A stretch of DNA of 52,927 nucleotides from an uncultured Alphaproteobacteria bacterium. GTDB taxonomy: Bacteria; Pseudomonadota; Alphaproteobacteria; HIMB59; GCA-002718135. The position numbers and the translations under genes are program-made. Shown piece by piece: positions 26,669 through 35,264 of the stretch. The stretch's first letter is position 1; every line of letters begins with the position of its first letter. The stretch covers positions 1-52,927 of the forward strand of contig CACJTT010000008.1 in the NCBI GenBank assembly GCA_902596365.1, in the 5' to 3' direction. Below the pieces are notes generated by a model. It ran no database searches. It worked only from the letters and a program-made list of their open reading frames with translations, and had not been told where the DNA came from.

Positions 26669-27463
26669 TTATAAATCCCAACTCTTTGGTAGTTTATCAT
26701 AAATTATATTTTTCATAATATAATTTAATGTTTTTTTTAAATCGTAACTATCATTTGCTAGACTTCTTATAATAATTTTATCATCGAATTTTGTCATTTC
26801 ACAATAATGAGTTTCTATGTTTTTAATAATATTTCTTAATTCTGGCTCGAGTTCGGTAGTGATTTTACCAAATATTAAAATTGTTGATATTGAAGATTTA
26901 TTAGCAAATGAATAATTATTGTTATAATTATCATTAATTGATCCATTAATATTAATAGCTTCAAAGTGTTTTAAGGAAGAATTGATATTAATTTTCCACT
27001 GATCAAAAAATGATAAATTATTAATTTGTTCAGACATTGCTTTTCGTCCAAAAATAGAAGTTTCACAAAAAATTAAATTAGAATTATTTACAAGATTAAT
27101 ATTAATTTTTCTATCTAATTTAGAATTATTAAATAAAATTAATTCTTTTGGTAACCAATAAAAATTAGAATTATTTAAAGTTATATTAATTTCTACTTTT
27201 GCTGGATCACCAATTCCTGCATAAATTTTTTCAGCAGCTTGAGTGCAAATACTAAATTCTGATTTTTCAATTAACGCATTAATTTCAATTTTATCGTTAC
27301 AAGTTAGACCTCCAGCTGTATTAATTAAGACTAATTCATTATTTTTATTGTAACTATTTGGATTTAAGATTTTACTACAACCACTCTGAAAATTTTTTTT
27401 AAAGTTATTGTTTGATAGATGAATATCTATTTTCCCATTTGATCTTTGTAATATTTTATCCAT
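26669..27463 (-). CDS. ureD: urease accessory protein UreD (UreH)
   Basis: UreD binds apo-urease and passes nickel from UreG/UreF. The 264-aa sequence is divergent and Asn/Ile/Lys-rich, but keeps family marks: LVLINTAGGLTCNDKI near residue 45, FSICTQAAEKIYAG, and WLPKELILFNNSKLDRKI. It is the first gene of the ure operon, starting 47 bp after the end of the tRNA-Arg, and ureA begins directly after it. Position and motifs make the assignment safe. Confidence 0.9.
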   Translation of the reverse strand: MDKILQRSNGKIDIHLSNNNFKKNFQSGCSKILNPNSYNKNNELVLINTAGGLTCNDKIEINALIEKSEFSICTQAAEKIYAGIGDPAKVEINITLNNSNFYWLPKELILFNNSKLDRKININLVNNSNLIFCETSIFGRKAMSEQINNLSFFDQWKININSSLKHFEAININGSINDNYNNNYSFANKSSISTILIFGKITTELEPELRNIIKNIETHYCEMTKFDDKIIIRSLANDSYDLKKTLNYIMKNIIYDKLPKSWDL

Positions 27464-27510
27464 ATTTTATTTATAATTATAAATGAAACTTAAAATAAAA
27501 AAATAAATTT

Positions 27511-27587
27511 TGGCGTGCCCGGCATGATTCGAACATGCGACCCCCAGATTAGGAATCTGATGCTCTATCCTACTGAGCTACGGGCAC
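27511..27587 (-). tRNA. tRNA-Arg (anticodon CCT)
   Basis: On the minus strand the 77-nt gene folds as a full cloverleaf: acceptor GTGCCCG/CGGGCAC, D-arm GCTC/GAGC, anticodon arm TCAGA-TTCCTAA-TCTGG with anticodon CCT, T-arm GCATG-TTCGAAT-CATGC, and an encoded CCA end. It reads AGG arginine codons. It stands alone, 47 bp upstream of ureD on the same strand. A decayed copy is 5.1 kb away at 22409-22482. Confidence 0.95.
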
Positions 27588-27667
27588 TACTAGCCTAATC
27601 TTTATTTTTCTAAATAGCAGAATAGCTAAAAATTTATAATCTTTTGTTAATAAATAAATTTAACTCA

Positions 27668-27696
27668 TTGACAAATCAAACCTGAATTGTTTTAAA
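27668..27696 (+). promoter_or_regulatory. candidate promoter for fccAB
   Basis: TTGACA at 27668-27673 is a perfect -35 hexamer, followed after 17 bp by TTTAAA at 27691-27696. The ATG of fccA is only 8 bp further, so transcription from this promoter would give an almost leaderless message. No ribosome binding site is visible before that ATG, which is consistent, but the -10 is imperfect. Confidence 0.4.
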
Positions 27697-27704
27697 TCAT
27701 AAAT

Positions 27705-28037
27705 ATGAAAATATTTTTATTTGTGATCTTTTTGCTAACATCTTTTTGTAAATTTTCATTTTCAGATGAACGTTCAGATGAGGAAAAAATTATTGAAATG
27801 GGTGATATAGAATATGGACAATATTTAGGTGCTGAATGTGCATCATGTCATCAACAGACAGGAGGAAGTGAAGGTATTCCTTCAATTCACGGCTTGGATG
27901 CAGAGGTTTTTGTTGCTTTAATGCTTGCTTATAGATCAAAAGAAATGGAAAATCCTGTAATGCAAATGATTGCTGGGAGACTTAATGATGAGCAAATTGG
28001 CTCATTAGCTCTTTATTTTAGTCAATTAGAACCCTAA
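27705..28037 (+). CDS. fccA: monoheme cytochrome c subunit of flavocytochrome c sulfide dehydrogenase
   Basis: This periplasmic class I cytochrome c (110 aa) has a signal peptide (1-20) and one heme site, Cys45-Ala-Ser-Cys48-His49, with Met86 or Met88 in NPVMQMIAGRL as sixth ligand. It accepts electrons from the FccB flavoprotein encoded next. FccA of Allochromatium is diheme; this single-heme size resembles the Chlorobium type or a shortened SoxE. The gap to fccB is 78 bp. The gene order and size make this subunit assignment likely. Confidence 0.82.
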   Translation: MKIFLFVIFLLTSFCKFSFSDERSDEEKIIEMGDIEYGQYLGAECASCHQQTGGSEGIPSIHGLDAEVFVALMLAYRSKEMENPVMQMIAGRLNDEQIGSLALYFSQLEP

Positions 28038-28115
28038 AAATGACCATATTTTCATTTACTTAAGGTAAAAATTTGATAACATCTTATCATATTACAATTT
28101 TTTGGGGAGGACACT

Positions 28116-29384
28116 ATGTCAAAAATATCAAGACGTCTTTTTAATACAGGTATTGCTGCTGCCTCAGCTGCAACACTTGCATTTCCATCTATTTCACTTG
28201 GTGCTGTACCAAGAGTTGTAGTTATTGGAGGAGGTGCAGGTGGTGCAACCGCAGCAAGATATATTGCTAAAGATTCTGGTGGAGCAGTTCATGTTACACT
28301 AGTTGAGGCATCAAAGCGATATTACACATGCTTTTTTTCTAATATTTATTTAGGTGGATTTAGAAATTATGGTTCAATAGGACATAATTATTACGGTCTA
28401 GCTGTAAACCAGGGTGTTAATGTTGTTCATGAGTGGGCTGTCTCAGTTAACACAACTTCTAAAACTGTTAAATTAGGTTCTCGAAACACAATTCCATATG
28501 ATAAACTTGTTGTTTCACCCGGAATAGATCTTAAATATGATTCTATTAATGGGTACTCTGCTGCAGTCCAAGATCAAATGCCTCATGCATGGAAGTCTGG
28601 TACTCAGGTACAATTATTAAGAAATAAAGTTATGAATATGAAACAAGGTGGAACTTTTGTAATGGTTCCTCCGCCTAATCCATATAGATGTCCTCCTGGA
28701 CCATATGAGAGAGTTTCTATGATCGCTCATCAATTTAAACAATCTAATCCTACAGCAAAAATTGTTATTTTAGACCCTAAACCTAAATTTTCGAAACAAG
28801 GTTTATTTGAAGCTGGATGGCAAAAACATTATCCAGGAATGATAGAGTGGATTAGTTCAGAGGATCATGGTGGGCTTAAAAATGTAAATGCTTCTACAAT
28901 GGAGTTCGAAACAGATTTAGATACATTTAAAGCTGACGCTGCATGTGTTATTCCAGCACAAAAAGCTGGTGCTATTGCAATGGCTGCTGGTGTTAACAAT
29001 GGTGATTGGTGTCCAATTGTTCCTACATCTATGCAATCTCAAGCAGATGAAAATATTTATGTTTTAGGTGATGCATCTGTTGCTAAATCAATGCCTAAGT
29101 CTGGTTTTTCAGCAAATAGCCAAGCTAAAGTAGCAGCTAATCATATCAGAGGTGCTTTGACAGGAAGTAAAGTATTTGATGCTCGATATTCAAATACATG
29201 CTGGTCACTAATTGCCCCTAATGATGATGTTAAAGTTGGTGCTAGTTATGTAGGAGGTTCTGAAGCTATTGATGTTGAAAGTAAATTTATTTCACAAGCT
29301 GATGACACTAGTGAAACAAGAGCAGCAAATTATCAAGAATCTATAGATTGGTATAATGGTATAACTGCTGATATGTTTTCTTAA
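28116..29384 (+). CDS. fccB: flavocytochrome c sulfide dehydrogenase, flavoprotein subunit (FccB/SoxF)
   Basis: FccB oxidises sulfide to sulfur or polysulfide in the periplasm. The 422-aa protein has a twin-arginine signal (SRRLFNTGIAAASAATLAF), the FAD-binding VVIGGGAGGATAARYI near residue 35, a Cys in YYTCFFSN that is the usual flavin-linked or redox-active region, and a second FAD motif NIYVLGDASV. Length is typical. GGGGAGG upstream is a strong ribosome binding site. A terminator follows, and the unit converges on soxB. Confidence 0.92.
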   Translation: MSKISRRLFNTGIAAASAATLAFPSISLGAVPRVVVIGGGAGGATAARYIAKDSGGAVHVTLVEASKRYYTCFFSNIYLGGFRNYGSIGHNYYGLAVNQGVNVVHEWAVSVNTTSKTVKLGSRNTIPYDKLVVSPGIDLKYDSINGYSAAVQDQMPHAWKSGTQVQLLRNKVMNMKQGGTFVMVPPPNPYRCPPGPYERVSMIAHQFKQSNPTAKIVILDPKPKFSKQGLFEAGWQKHYPGMIEWISSEDHGGLKNVNASTMEFETDLDTFKADAACVIPAQKAGAIAMAAGVNNGDWCPIVPTSMQSQADENIYVLGDASVAKSMPKSGFSANSQAKVAANHIRGALTGSKVFDARYSNTCWSLIAPNDDVKVGASYVGGSEAIDVESKFISQADDTSETRAANYQESIDWYNGITADMFS

Positions 29385-29409
29385 AATTTTTTAATTAATA
29401 TAAACAATT

Positions 29410-29436
29410 AAAGGCGGCTAATAGCCGCCTTTTTTA
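29410..29436. terminator. bidirectional terminator between fccB and soxB
   Basis: AAAGGCGGCT (29410-29419) pairs with AGCCGCCTTT (29423-29432) around an AAT loop, followed by a T run. This strong GC-rich stem ends the fccAB message. On the other strand it lies directly at the soxB stop codon and can end that operon too. Confidence 0.9.
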
Positions 29437-31119
29437 AATTCCCTTAATTTTTACTGTATTGTTATGTTTTGGTTTGATAATTTTTTCACTTGAAACATAA
29501 TCTTCTAATAATTTATAAATAGGAGGTCCTTCCACTTCAGGATTAATTGATCCCCAACCACCTATAGTATATTTTTTTTGCGACTCAATTTTTTCACCGT
29601 TAGATAATGTTAAATCACTAATTCTATTTCCCATTGTATTCTTAGGATGGCAAGTATATGTCATTCCCCCAACTCTAACCATATCACCACCTTGTTGGAA
29701 AAAAGGGTCAGGATTAAAAATATTATCACATACGTCTTCTAAAAGATTTTTTATTGTCTCACCATTCATTTCACTTCTATACACTTCTGGATAATTCATT
29801 GAAGTTTGCGAATAAATATCATCAATAGTTATCTTTTGTCCTGGTAATATAGTTGTGCCCCATCTAAAACCTGGGCTTAATGAAATTTCTGCATCTCTTT
29901 CCTGAATAATTGCGTCACAAATCACACTATCCCAAGGTCCTCCAAAATTACCTCTTCTATAAAGCAATGTTTCTGATTGCCCAACCACACGGTTACATTC
30001 TTCTTCATATGGTTCTCTTATTTTATCAATCAATCTTGTCATTTCTGGATCAGGCTGAATTACATCTGAAAAAATAGGTATTAAATTTGATGAGAAATCT
30101 ACAACTTTACCATTATCAACTTTTAGGTCAATTCTACCTAAATATTTTCCATGAGATCCAGATGAAAGAAGTAAAGTATTTTTAATCTTAATTGCTCTTG
30201 GAATTGCATCATGAGTATGGCCTGTTAATATAACATCAACATTATCTAGAATAGACGCTAATTTTTGATCTACATCAAAACCATTATGGGATAATAAAAC
30301 AACTACTTCAGCACCATTTTTTTTTGCTTTATTTATATTTTTTTGAATTATTTCAGGTCTTATTCCAAAAGACCAACCATCGACTAAGTAACTTGGATTA
30401 GCAATAGGAGTATATGGAAAGTGTTGTCCAATAACCGCAATATTAACACCTCCTTTTTCAAAATAAGAAGTGCTTTCAAAAACAGGTTCATCCCATTCTG
30501 TATCAAAAACATTTCCTCCTAGAAATGGAAAATCTATTTTATCAATTAGTTCACTAAGACGATCTTGGCCAAGAGTAAACTCCCAATGTCCTACCATAGC
30601 ATCTGGTCTTAAGAGATTCATAGCTTCTAACATATCTTCCCCTTGAGTTTTTAAAGAGGTATATGAACCTTGCCACGTATCACCACCATCTAATAAAAGT
30701 ACTTTGTTCTCCCCTCTTTCTGCCCTGATTTTTTTAATCAAGGTGGATGTTCTATCTAACCCTCCCAGCTTGCCGTACTCTCTAGCTAATGGAACGTAGT
30801 CCAGCATAGTATGAGCGTAAGCGAGTGGTGTGTTTGGCTCAATGCCAAAATAATCTAAAAAAACTTTTCCAACAAGGTGAGGAGGAATACCTTCGTATTT
30901 TCCAATGCCAAAATTTTCTGATGGTGGTCTAAAAAAAACAGGTTTCAGTTGGCCATGTATATCAGTTATATGCAGTAAAGTAATTTGACCTTTTGAGTCA
31001 AATTCTAAAAGATCATTTTCGGAAATTTCTTGTTTAGCGGCAACAGCGCTCCAACTTTTGCTTCCAATCAACATTGCTGTAATTGTTGCTAATTGAATAA
31101 ATTCTCGCCTCGATTGCAT
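29434..31119 (-). CDS. soxB: thiosulfohydrolase SoxB
   Basis: SoxB releases sulfate from the SoxY-bound cysteine S-thiosulfonate. The 561-aa periplasmic protein has a twin-arginine signal (MQSRREFIQLATITAM) and the calcineurin-like metal motifs of the 5'-nucleotidase family: TDIHGQLKP (Asp53, His55), LLDGGDTWQGS, GHWEF and ILTGHTHDA, with the typical C-terminal 5'-nucleotidase domain. Length is standard. It is the last gene of the sox operon, 40 bp after soxD. Confidence 0.95.
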   Translation of the reverse strand: MQSRREFIQLATITAMLIGSKSWSAVAAKQEISENDLLEFDSKGQITLLHITDIHGQLKPVFFRPPSENFGIGKYEGIPPHLVGKVFLDYFGIEPNTPLAYAHTMLDYVPLAREYGKLGGLDRTSTLIKKIRAERGENKVLLLDGGDTWQGSYTSLKTQGEDMLEAMNLLRPDAMVGHWEFTLGQDRLSELIDKIDFPFLGGNVFDTEWDEPVFESTSYFEKGGVNIAVIGQHFPYTPIANPSYLVDGWSFGIRPEIIQKNINKAKKNGAEVVVLLSHNGFDVDQKLASILDNVDVILTGHTHDAIPRAIKIKNTLLLSSGSHGKYLGRIDLKVDNGKVVDFSSNLIPIFSDVIQPDPEMTRLIDKIREPYEEECNRVVGQSETLLYRRGNFGGPWDSVICDAIIQERDAEISLSPGFRWGTTILPGQKITIDDIYSQTSMNYPEVYRSEMNGETIKNLLEDVCDNIFNPDPFFQQGGDMVRVGGMTYTCHPKNTMGNRISDLTLSNGEKIESQKKYTIGGWGSINPEVEGPPIYKLLEDYVSSEKIIKPKHNNTVKIKGI

Positions 31120-31159
31120 TATGTTACTCTAAATAATTACCTTATAAATAATTTAATAA

Positions 31160-31798
31160 CTATTCGTCTTCTGGAGTTACATCAATATCTCTAGCTTTTC
31201 CAATAATATTTGTAGATACTTGACAATTAGTCATACAAGGGTTCCCGTGAGTATTCATGATGTCTGGTCTTGGATCTGGTAATAAAAAACCATCTTTATT
31301 AGGCATCTTTATTTCACCAATATTTTTATCTGATAAAACAAAATCTTCTTCGATTATGTCACCCATATATAGAAGATAGGCTACAATTTCATAAGTTTCA
31401 TCATAAGATAGGGATTGAGCTTCACCATACGGCATTGCTCTATAAATATAATCAAAGATTGTAGATGCAAAAGGCCAATAACTTGTAGCAGTTTTCTCTG
31501 GATCATGTGAAGCTAAACTACCTTCTCCACCAACAAGTGGAGGCCATCTATCTGCTCCTTCACCAAAATCACCATGGCATACTGCGCATACTTCAGCATA
31601 TATTTCTTCTCCAGAAAAAGCAGTACCACTTCCAATTGGTGCACCCAATCCATCAGGTCTTACATCAATATCCCAACCTGTAACTTCTTCTTTAGTGGCG
31701 ATCTGACCTAAATTGAATTTTCTATCACTAGCAGTGGTTGTATTCGCTAAAAATATTATTAATGTAAAGCTTAGTATGCTTTTAACCAAGCCTGACAT
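31160..31798 (-). CDS. soxD: SoxD, monoheme cytochrome c subunit of sulfur dehydrogenase
   Basis: SoxD is the heme partner of SoxC in sulfane dehydrogenase SoxCD. I choose the ATG at 31798, preceded by AAAGG, rather than 31813. The product (212 aa) has a signal peptide, one CAVCHG heme site (Cys71, Cys74, His75) and the family motif GFLLPDPRPD followed by a paired-cysteine CMTNC. Paracoccus SoxD has two hemes and is much longer; this is the short monoheme form. It overlaps soxC by 17 bp. Confidence 0.88.
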   Translation of the reverse strand: MSGLVKSILSFTLIIFLANTTTASDRKFNLGQIATKEEVTGWDIDVRPDGLGAPIGSGTAFSGEEIYAEVCAVCHGDFGEGADRWPPLVGGEGSLASHDPEKTATSYWPFASTIFDYIYRAMPYGEAQSLSYDETYEIVAYLLYMGDIIEEDFVLSDKNIGEIKMPNKDGFLLPDPRPDIMNTHGNPCMTNCQVSTNIIGKARDIDVTPEDE

Positions 31799-33071
31799 TG
31801 TCAACCTTTCCATTTTTAGAAACTAGCCAAGTTGCTATTGAATTATTATGATAAATTGAATTCACACCTCTGATTTTTTGAAGTTCATCAATAGTTGGTT
31901 GAACATAATTTGTCTCATCTATTGCTCTTGATTGTAATAGTAATTCCTCACCGTTCCATTCGAATGGTAAAGTAAATCTAGTTAACGATTTACTGAGAAC
32001 TGGTGAGTGAAGTTGAGCAATTTTCCAATTCTTGCCACCATCAATAGAGACATCTACACGTTTAATTTTACCTCTACCTGACCAAGCAAGACCTCTTAAT
32101 TGATGTAATCCTTTTGCCAGTATTGGTTTTTCGGGACTTGGAGAAGTTATTACTGATTTAGCATCCATAACCCAGGTAAACATTCTAGCTTTTCCACTTG
32201 TTAACAAATCTGTATATTTAGATGTTTCTTCTCTAGTCATGTAAGGTTTATCACCAAACTCCAGTCTTCTAATCCATTTTACCCACATATTACCTTCCCA
32301 ACCAGGAACTACGAGGCGAGCTGGATAACCTTGCTCAGGTCTTAATGCTTCTCCATTCATTGCCCACGCAATGATACAATCATCTAAAATCTTTTCTATG
32401 GGAATAGAGCGTGTCATTCCTGATGAATCGCTTCCTTCAGCTAAAACCCACTTGGCTTTTTCTTTTAAACCTGTTTCTAAAAGAAGATCGGATAATTTAA
32501 CACCTGTGTATTGAACGTTATGAACCATTCCAAATGTGTATTGACAGCCATTTAATTGAGAGCCTCTCCATTCCATTCCACCATTTGCAGCACACTCAAG
32601 AAAGTAAAATTTATTTGTTTGAGGAAAACGTTTTAAGTCATCAAGAGTAAATATCATTTCTCGATCTACCAAACCATTAATCATCAATCTAAAGTCTTGT
32701 GGATTAATAACTGAAACACCTCCATGATGTCTTTCAAAACATAGACCATTAGGTGTTACAATTCCTTCAAGATCTTGTAATGGAGTAAAATTGACTGAAG
32801 ATTCAGCACTGGCTGTAAGCCACTCAACATTTCTTCTTATGACATGTCCCTCAAACTCAGAAGGCATACCATAAGGATTTACATCAACACCGTCACCAAG
32901 GTATTGTGTCCATTCCGGAAGATTTGGTGGTAAGTTTTCAGGATTTGCTTCTTCTGATAAAAGGTTTTTTGGAGCCAATGAAAAAGCTCCAACACTCGAA
33001 GCACCAATTATTAAGTCTCTCCGATTAAGTTTTTTAAAGTTAGCCACTTCATTTTTTTTATTTTTTTTCAC
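31782..33071 (-). CDS. soxC: SoxC, molybdopterin subunit of sulfur dehydrogenase
   Basis: SoxC oxidises the SoxY-bound sulfane with six electrons passing through SoxD. The 429-aa protein has an export signal with twin arginines (LNRRDLIIGASSVGAFSL), the molybdenum-ligand cysteine Cys160 in FLECAANGG, and the sulfite-oxidase-type motifs WAMNGEALRPEQGYPARLVVPG (conserved proline-rich stretch) and MNGEAL. The C-terminal dimerisation domain holds RVDVSIDGGKNW. Gene order soxY-Z-C-D-B around it makes it SoxC rather than a sulfite oxidase. Confidence 0.92.
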   Translation of the reverse strand: MKKNKKNEVANFKKLNRRDLIIGASSVGAFSLAPKNLLSEEANPENLPPNLPEWTQYLGDGVDVNPYGMPSEFEGHVIRRNVEWLTASAESSVNFTPLQDLEGIVTPNGLCFERHHGGVSVINPQDFRLMINGLVDREMIFTLDDLKRFPQTNKFYFLECAANGGMEWRGSQLNGCQYTFGMVHNVQYTGVKLSDLLLETGLKEKAKWVLAEGSDSSGMTRSIPIEKILDDCIIAWAMNGEALRPEQGYPARLVVPGWEGNMWVKWIRRLEFGDKPYMTREETSKYTDLLTSGKARMFTWVMDAKSVITSPSPEKPILAKGLHQLRGLAWSGRGKIKRVDVSIDGGKNWKIAQLHSPVLSKSLTRFTLPFEWNGEELLLQSRAIDETNYVQPTIDELQKIRGVNSIYHNNSIATWLVSKNGKVDNVRLG

Positions 33072-33073
33072 TT

Positions 33074-33400
33074 TTAAGAAACAGCCATTTCTTTGGATAT
33101 TGAATATATTTCCCCATTATCATCTATCCATTCAAAATCAAATTTACCACTTTCTTTCGCTTTAAATTGAAAAACAATATATGGGTTAGTTGATATAGAC
33201 GGCTCAAGATCCATCTGGAAAACTTCTTTTCCATTAAATTTAGCACTAAATGAATTAATTATGTGTCTTGGTATTGTTTGACCATCCATATCTTTCATTC
33301 TACCACTATGCATAGGGTGTCTAATTAATGTTTTAATTTCAACAACCTCATCAATAGATACTTCTTTAGGTACTTTTACTCTTGGTTTAATTGAAGACAT
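33074..33400 (-). CDS. soxZ: thiosulfate-carrier subunit SoxZ
   Basis: SoxZ pairs with SoxY in the carrier complex. The 108-aa sequence has the signature RHPMHSGRMKDMDGQ, preceded by VEIKTLI, and an immunoglobulin-like beta fold (FQFKAKESGKFDFEWIDDNG). It lacks a signal of its own and normally leaves the cell with SoxY through the Tat pathway. Two bases separate it from soxC. Confidence 0.95.
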   Translation of the reverse strand: MSSIKPRVKVPKEVSIDEVVEIKTLIRHPMHSGRMKDMDGQTIPRHIINSFSAKFNGKEVFQMDLEPSISTNPYIVFQFKAKESGKFDFEWIDDNGEIYSISKEMAVS

Positions 33401-33414
33401 AATTACTCCTTATA

Positions 33415-33879
33415 TTATCCGCCACATCCACCAATGGTGACTTTTACTTGTGCATTGGTCATGAGAAATTGACCATTATTATTTTCAGCTAATAAATAAA
33501 CATTTTGTGTTTTTGATAATCGTATTCTTGTTGTTGCAGAACATGATCCCATATCTGGTGTGAAAGAGAATTTTGCTACATTTGGTGAAGGGTTTCCATC
33601 TGCTAAAATATAAACAGTTTTAATATGATCTGTGTCAGTCATAGGGGTTTCAATTTCAAAACTAACTTTGACCTGATTACCATTTTCTGCAATTTCTGGT
33701 AAGTCCAACCAAATATCACTTTCTGCTGCACCCAATCCGTTTGTAATTTCATTTATTCTGTTTAAAGCTTGGTTAGATTGAGCAAATGATATTGAAGGCA
33801 AAATTGCTGTCCCTGTAAAACCAGCAATAATTAGCATAGCATTCCTTCTTGAAATTTTTCTTAATTTATTTAATCTCAT
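33415..33879 (-). CDS. soxY: thiosulfate-carrier subunit SoxY
   Basis: SoxY carries sulfur intermediates on the cysteine near its C-terminus. The 154-aa product has a twin-arginine signal (SRRNAMLIIAGFTGTAIL) and ends with VTIGGCGG, the exact swinging-arm motif of the family. It is 14 bp upstream of soxZ and 79 bp after soxS, with a GAGGATA ribosome binding site before the ATG. Confidence 0.96.
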   Translation of the reverse strand: MRLNKLRKISRRNAMLIIAGFTGTAILPSISFAQSNQALNRINEITNGLGAAESDIWLDLPEIAENGNQVKVSFEIETPMTDTDHIKTVYILADGNPSPNVAKFSFTPDMGSCSATTRIRLSKTQNVYLLAENNNGQFLMTNAQVKVTIGGCGG

Positions 33880-33958
33880 TGATATCCTCGTAAATTATAA
33901 AGAAAGTAAATATTTAATATATTATGTAATAATAAATTTATTCAAATCAATCAAATAT

Positions 33959-34321
33959 TTAATCACGATCAAGAATTTCATCAACTTGCCACCAAAACAT
34001 TTCCGCACTTGAGTACCCTATAATCCGTCCAATTTCTTCTTTTTCCTTAAAAAAAACAAATGTTGGTGTAATTTTTGTTTCATTACTGTCTAAATCATTC
34101 CTTATTGAGTGTTCATCAAGCTCAATTCTTTCCAAAGGGAAACTTTTGGCAACATCAGTTTTAGGATAAATTTTACCAATTTCTTTTTCCCAAATTTGAC
34201 AGTAAATACAATAATCAGCAGTTATCATTAGAAGTTTATTATCTGCAAAAGATGAGTTTAATGATAATAAAAAAATAACTATTACAATTAATATATAGTT
34301 GTAAAATTTCTTAAACAGCAT
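33959..34321 (-). CDS. soxS: thioredoxin-like protein SoxS
   Basis: This exported thioredoxin-fold protein (120 aa) has a signal or anchor helix (about 8-26), the active site Cys38-Ile-Tyr-Cys41, and cis-Pro86 in ITPTFVFF. The pattern IWEKEIGKIYPKT and GRIIGYSSAEMFWW is what I know from Paracoccus SoxS, which reactivates the SoxY cysteine. Its position just upstream of soxY agrees. SoxW is an alternative label for a related thioredoxin. Confidence 0.78.
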   Translation of the reverse strand: MLFKKFYNYILIVIVIFLLSLNSSFADNKLLMITADYCIYCQIWEKEIGKIYPKTDVAKSFPLERIELDEHSIRNDLDSNETKITPTFVFFKEKEEIGRIIGYSSAEMFWWQVDEILDRD

Positions 34322-34357
34322 AGGAAAATTTAATTTATTAGGTCCTGCAAAAAAAAA

Positions 34358-34780
34358 TTAAAGTTCTTTTAGTAACTCTTTAAATATTTTTTTTGATTTA
34401 CCTCCCATTTTTGCTTTTTTAATTTTTTCTAAATTGCTTAGGTCTTCACCTACAACAACTAAACCTATCATGCCCATCGATTTATGAGGAGTGCAAACAT
34501 ATAAGTAGATACCCGGAATTTCAAATTTATATTCTGCATCTTTACTTATTTTTGTTTTGAATTTTTCAACTCCTTCTGGCATCTCAACAAATTCAACATT
34601 ATGTCCTTTATCTACTGATTTCCAAATAATTGTGTCACCAATATCGACTTTTGCAACTTTTATAGAAAAAACCATTTTTTCTTTTCCAAGTTTATTCACC
34701 ATGTCTATTTCAATAGTCTCAGCATAGCTATAAAAAGATATTGAGATGAATGAAATAATTAAAAAAAGATATTTAAACAT
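34358..34780 (-). CDS. pseudoazurin-like type 1 copper protein
   Basis: The start is the ATG at 34780, preceded by AGGATTG; a TTG at 34786 is also in frame. After a signal peptide (1-20) the 140-aa protein has the type 1 copper ligands His60 (GHNVEF), Cys96 and His99 (CTPHKSMGM) and Met104, with pseudoazurin spacing. A lysine-rich C-terminal tail follows. Pseudoazurins carry electrons in the periplasm. As the first gene of the sox operon it may take electrons from SoxCD or FccAB. That partner choice is inferred from position. Confidence 0.82.
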   Translation of the reverse strand: MFKYLFLIISFISISFYSYAETIEIDMVNKLGKEKMVFSIKVAKVDIGDTIIWKSVDKGHNVEFVEMPEGVEKFKTKISKDAEYKFEIPGIYLYVCTPHKSMGMIGLVVVGEDLSNLEKIKKAKMGGKSKKIFKELLKEL

Positions 34781-34919
34781 TTGCAATCCTATAATTTCTT
34801 ATTTTTTAAATATAGCATTTTCTATATTTAAGTAAAAATGTTTTTTTACCTTAAAGAAGACTTGATATATATTTAAATAATTTACTAAAAAATAGAAATT
34901 TTTATTAAGGAGGTATATT

Positions 34920-35243
34920 ATGATTAGAAAAGGTATGGTGAGGGCTATTAAGCCGGAGTGTATTAAAGATTATAAAGATACACATTCCGATGTATGGCCA
35001 GAAATATTAGAAAGAATTACAAATTGTAAAATTAAAAACTATTCTGTTTTTGCACAAGGTGACAGATTATTTAGTTTCTTTGAATATTATGGTGAAAATT
35101 TTGAAGAAGATACAAAAATTATGAGGGACAACCCTATATTCCAGAAGTGGGAAAAAGTTCATGAACACATGTTTATGCCTTTAGAAAATAAAACTAAAGA
35201 TGAGGGCTGGATTGAATTAGAGGAGGTTTTTAGAAAAGAATAA
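34920..35243 (+). CDS. L-rhamnose mutarotase family protein
   Basis: The 107-aa protein is a dimeric alpha/beta-barrel of the RhaM (DUF718) family: KPECIKDYKDTHSDVWPEIL, NYSVFAQGDRLFSFFEY and a C-terminal DEGWIELEEVF are its hallmarks. RhaM interconverts anomers of L-rhamnose; related proteins may act on L-fucose. No rhamnose or fucose catabolic genes adjoin it. A perfect AAGGAGG ribosome binding site precedes the ATG, suggesting high expression. Confidence 0.85.
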   Translation: MIRKGMVRAIKPECIKDYKDTHSDVWPEILERITNCKIKNYSVFAQGDRLFSFFEYYGENFEEDTKIMRDNPIFQKWEKVHEHMFMPLENKTKDEGWIELEEVFRKE

Positions 35244-35264
35244 ATAATAATATTTAAGTGAATT

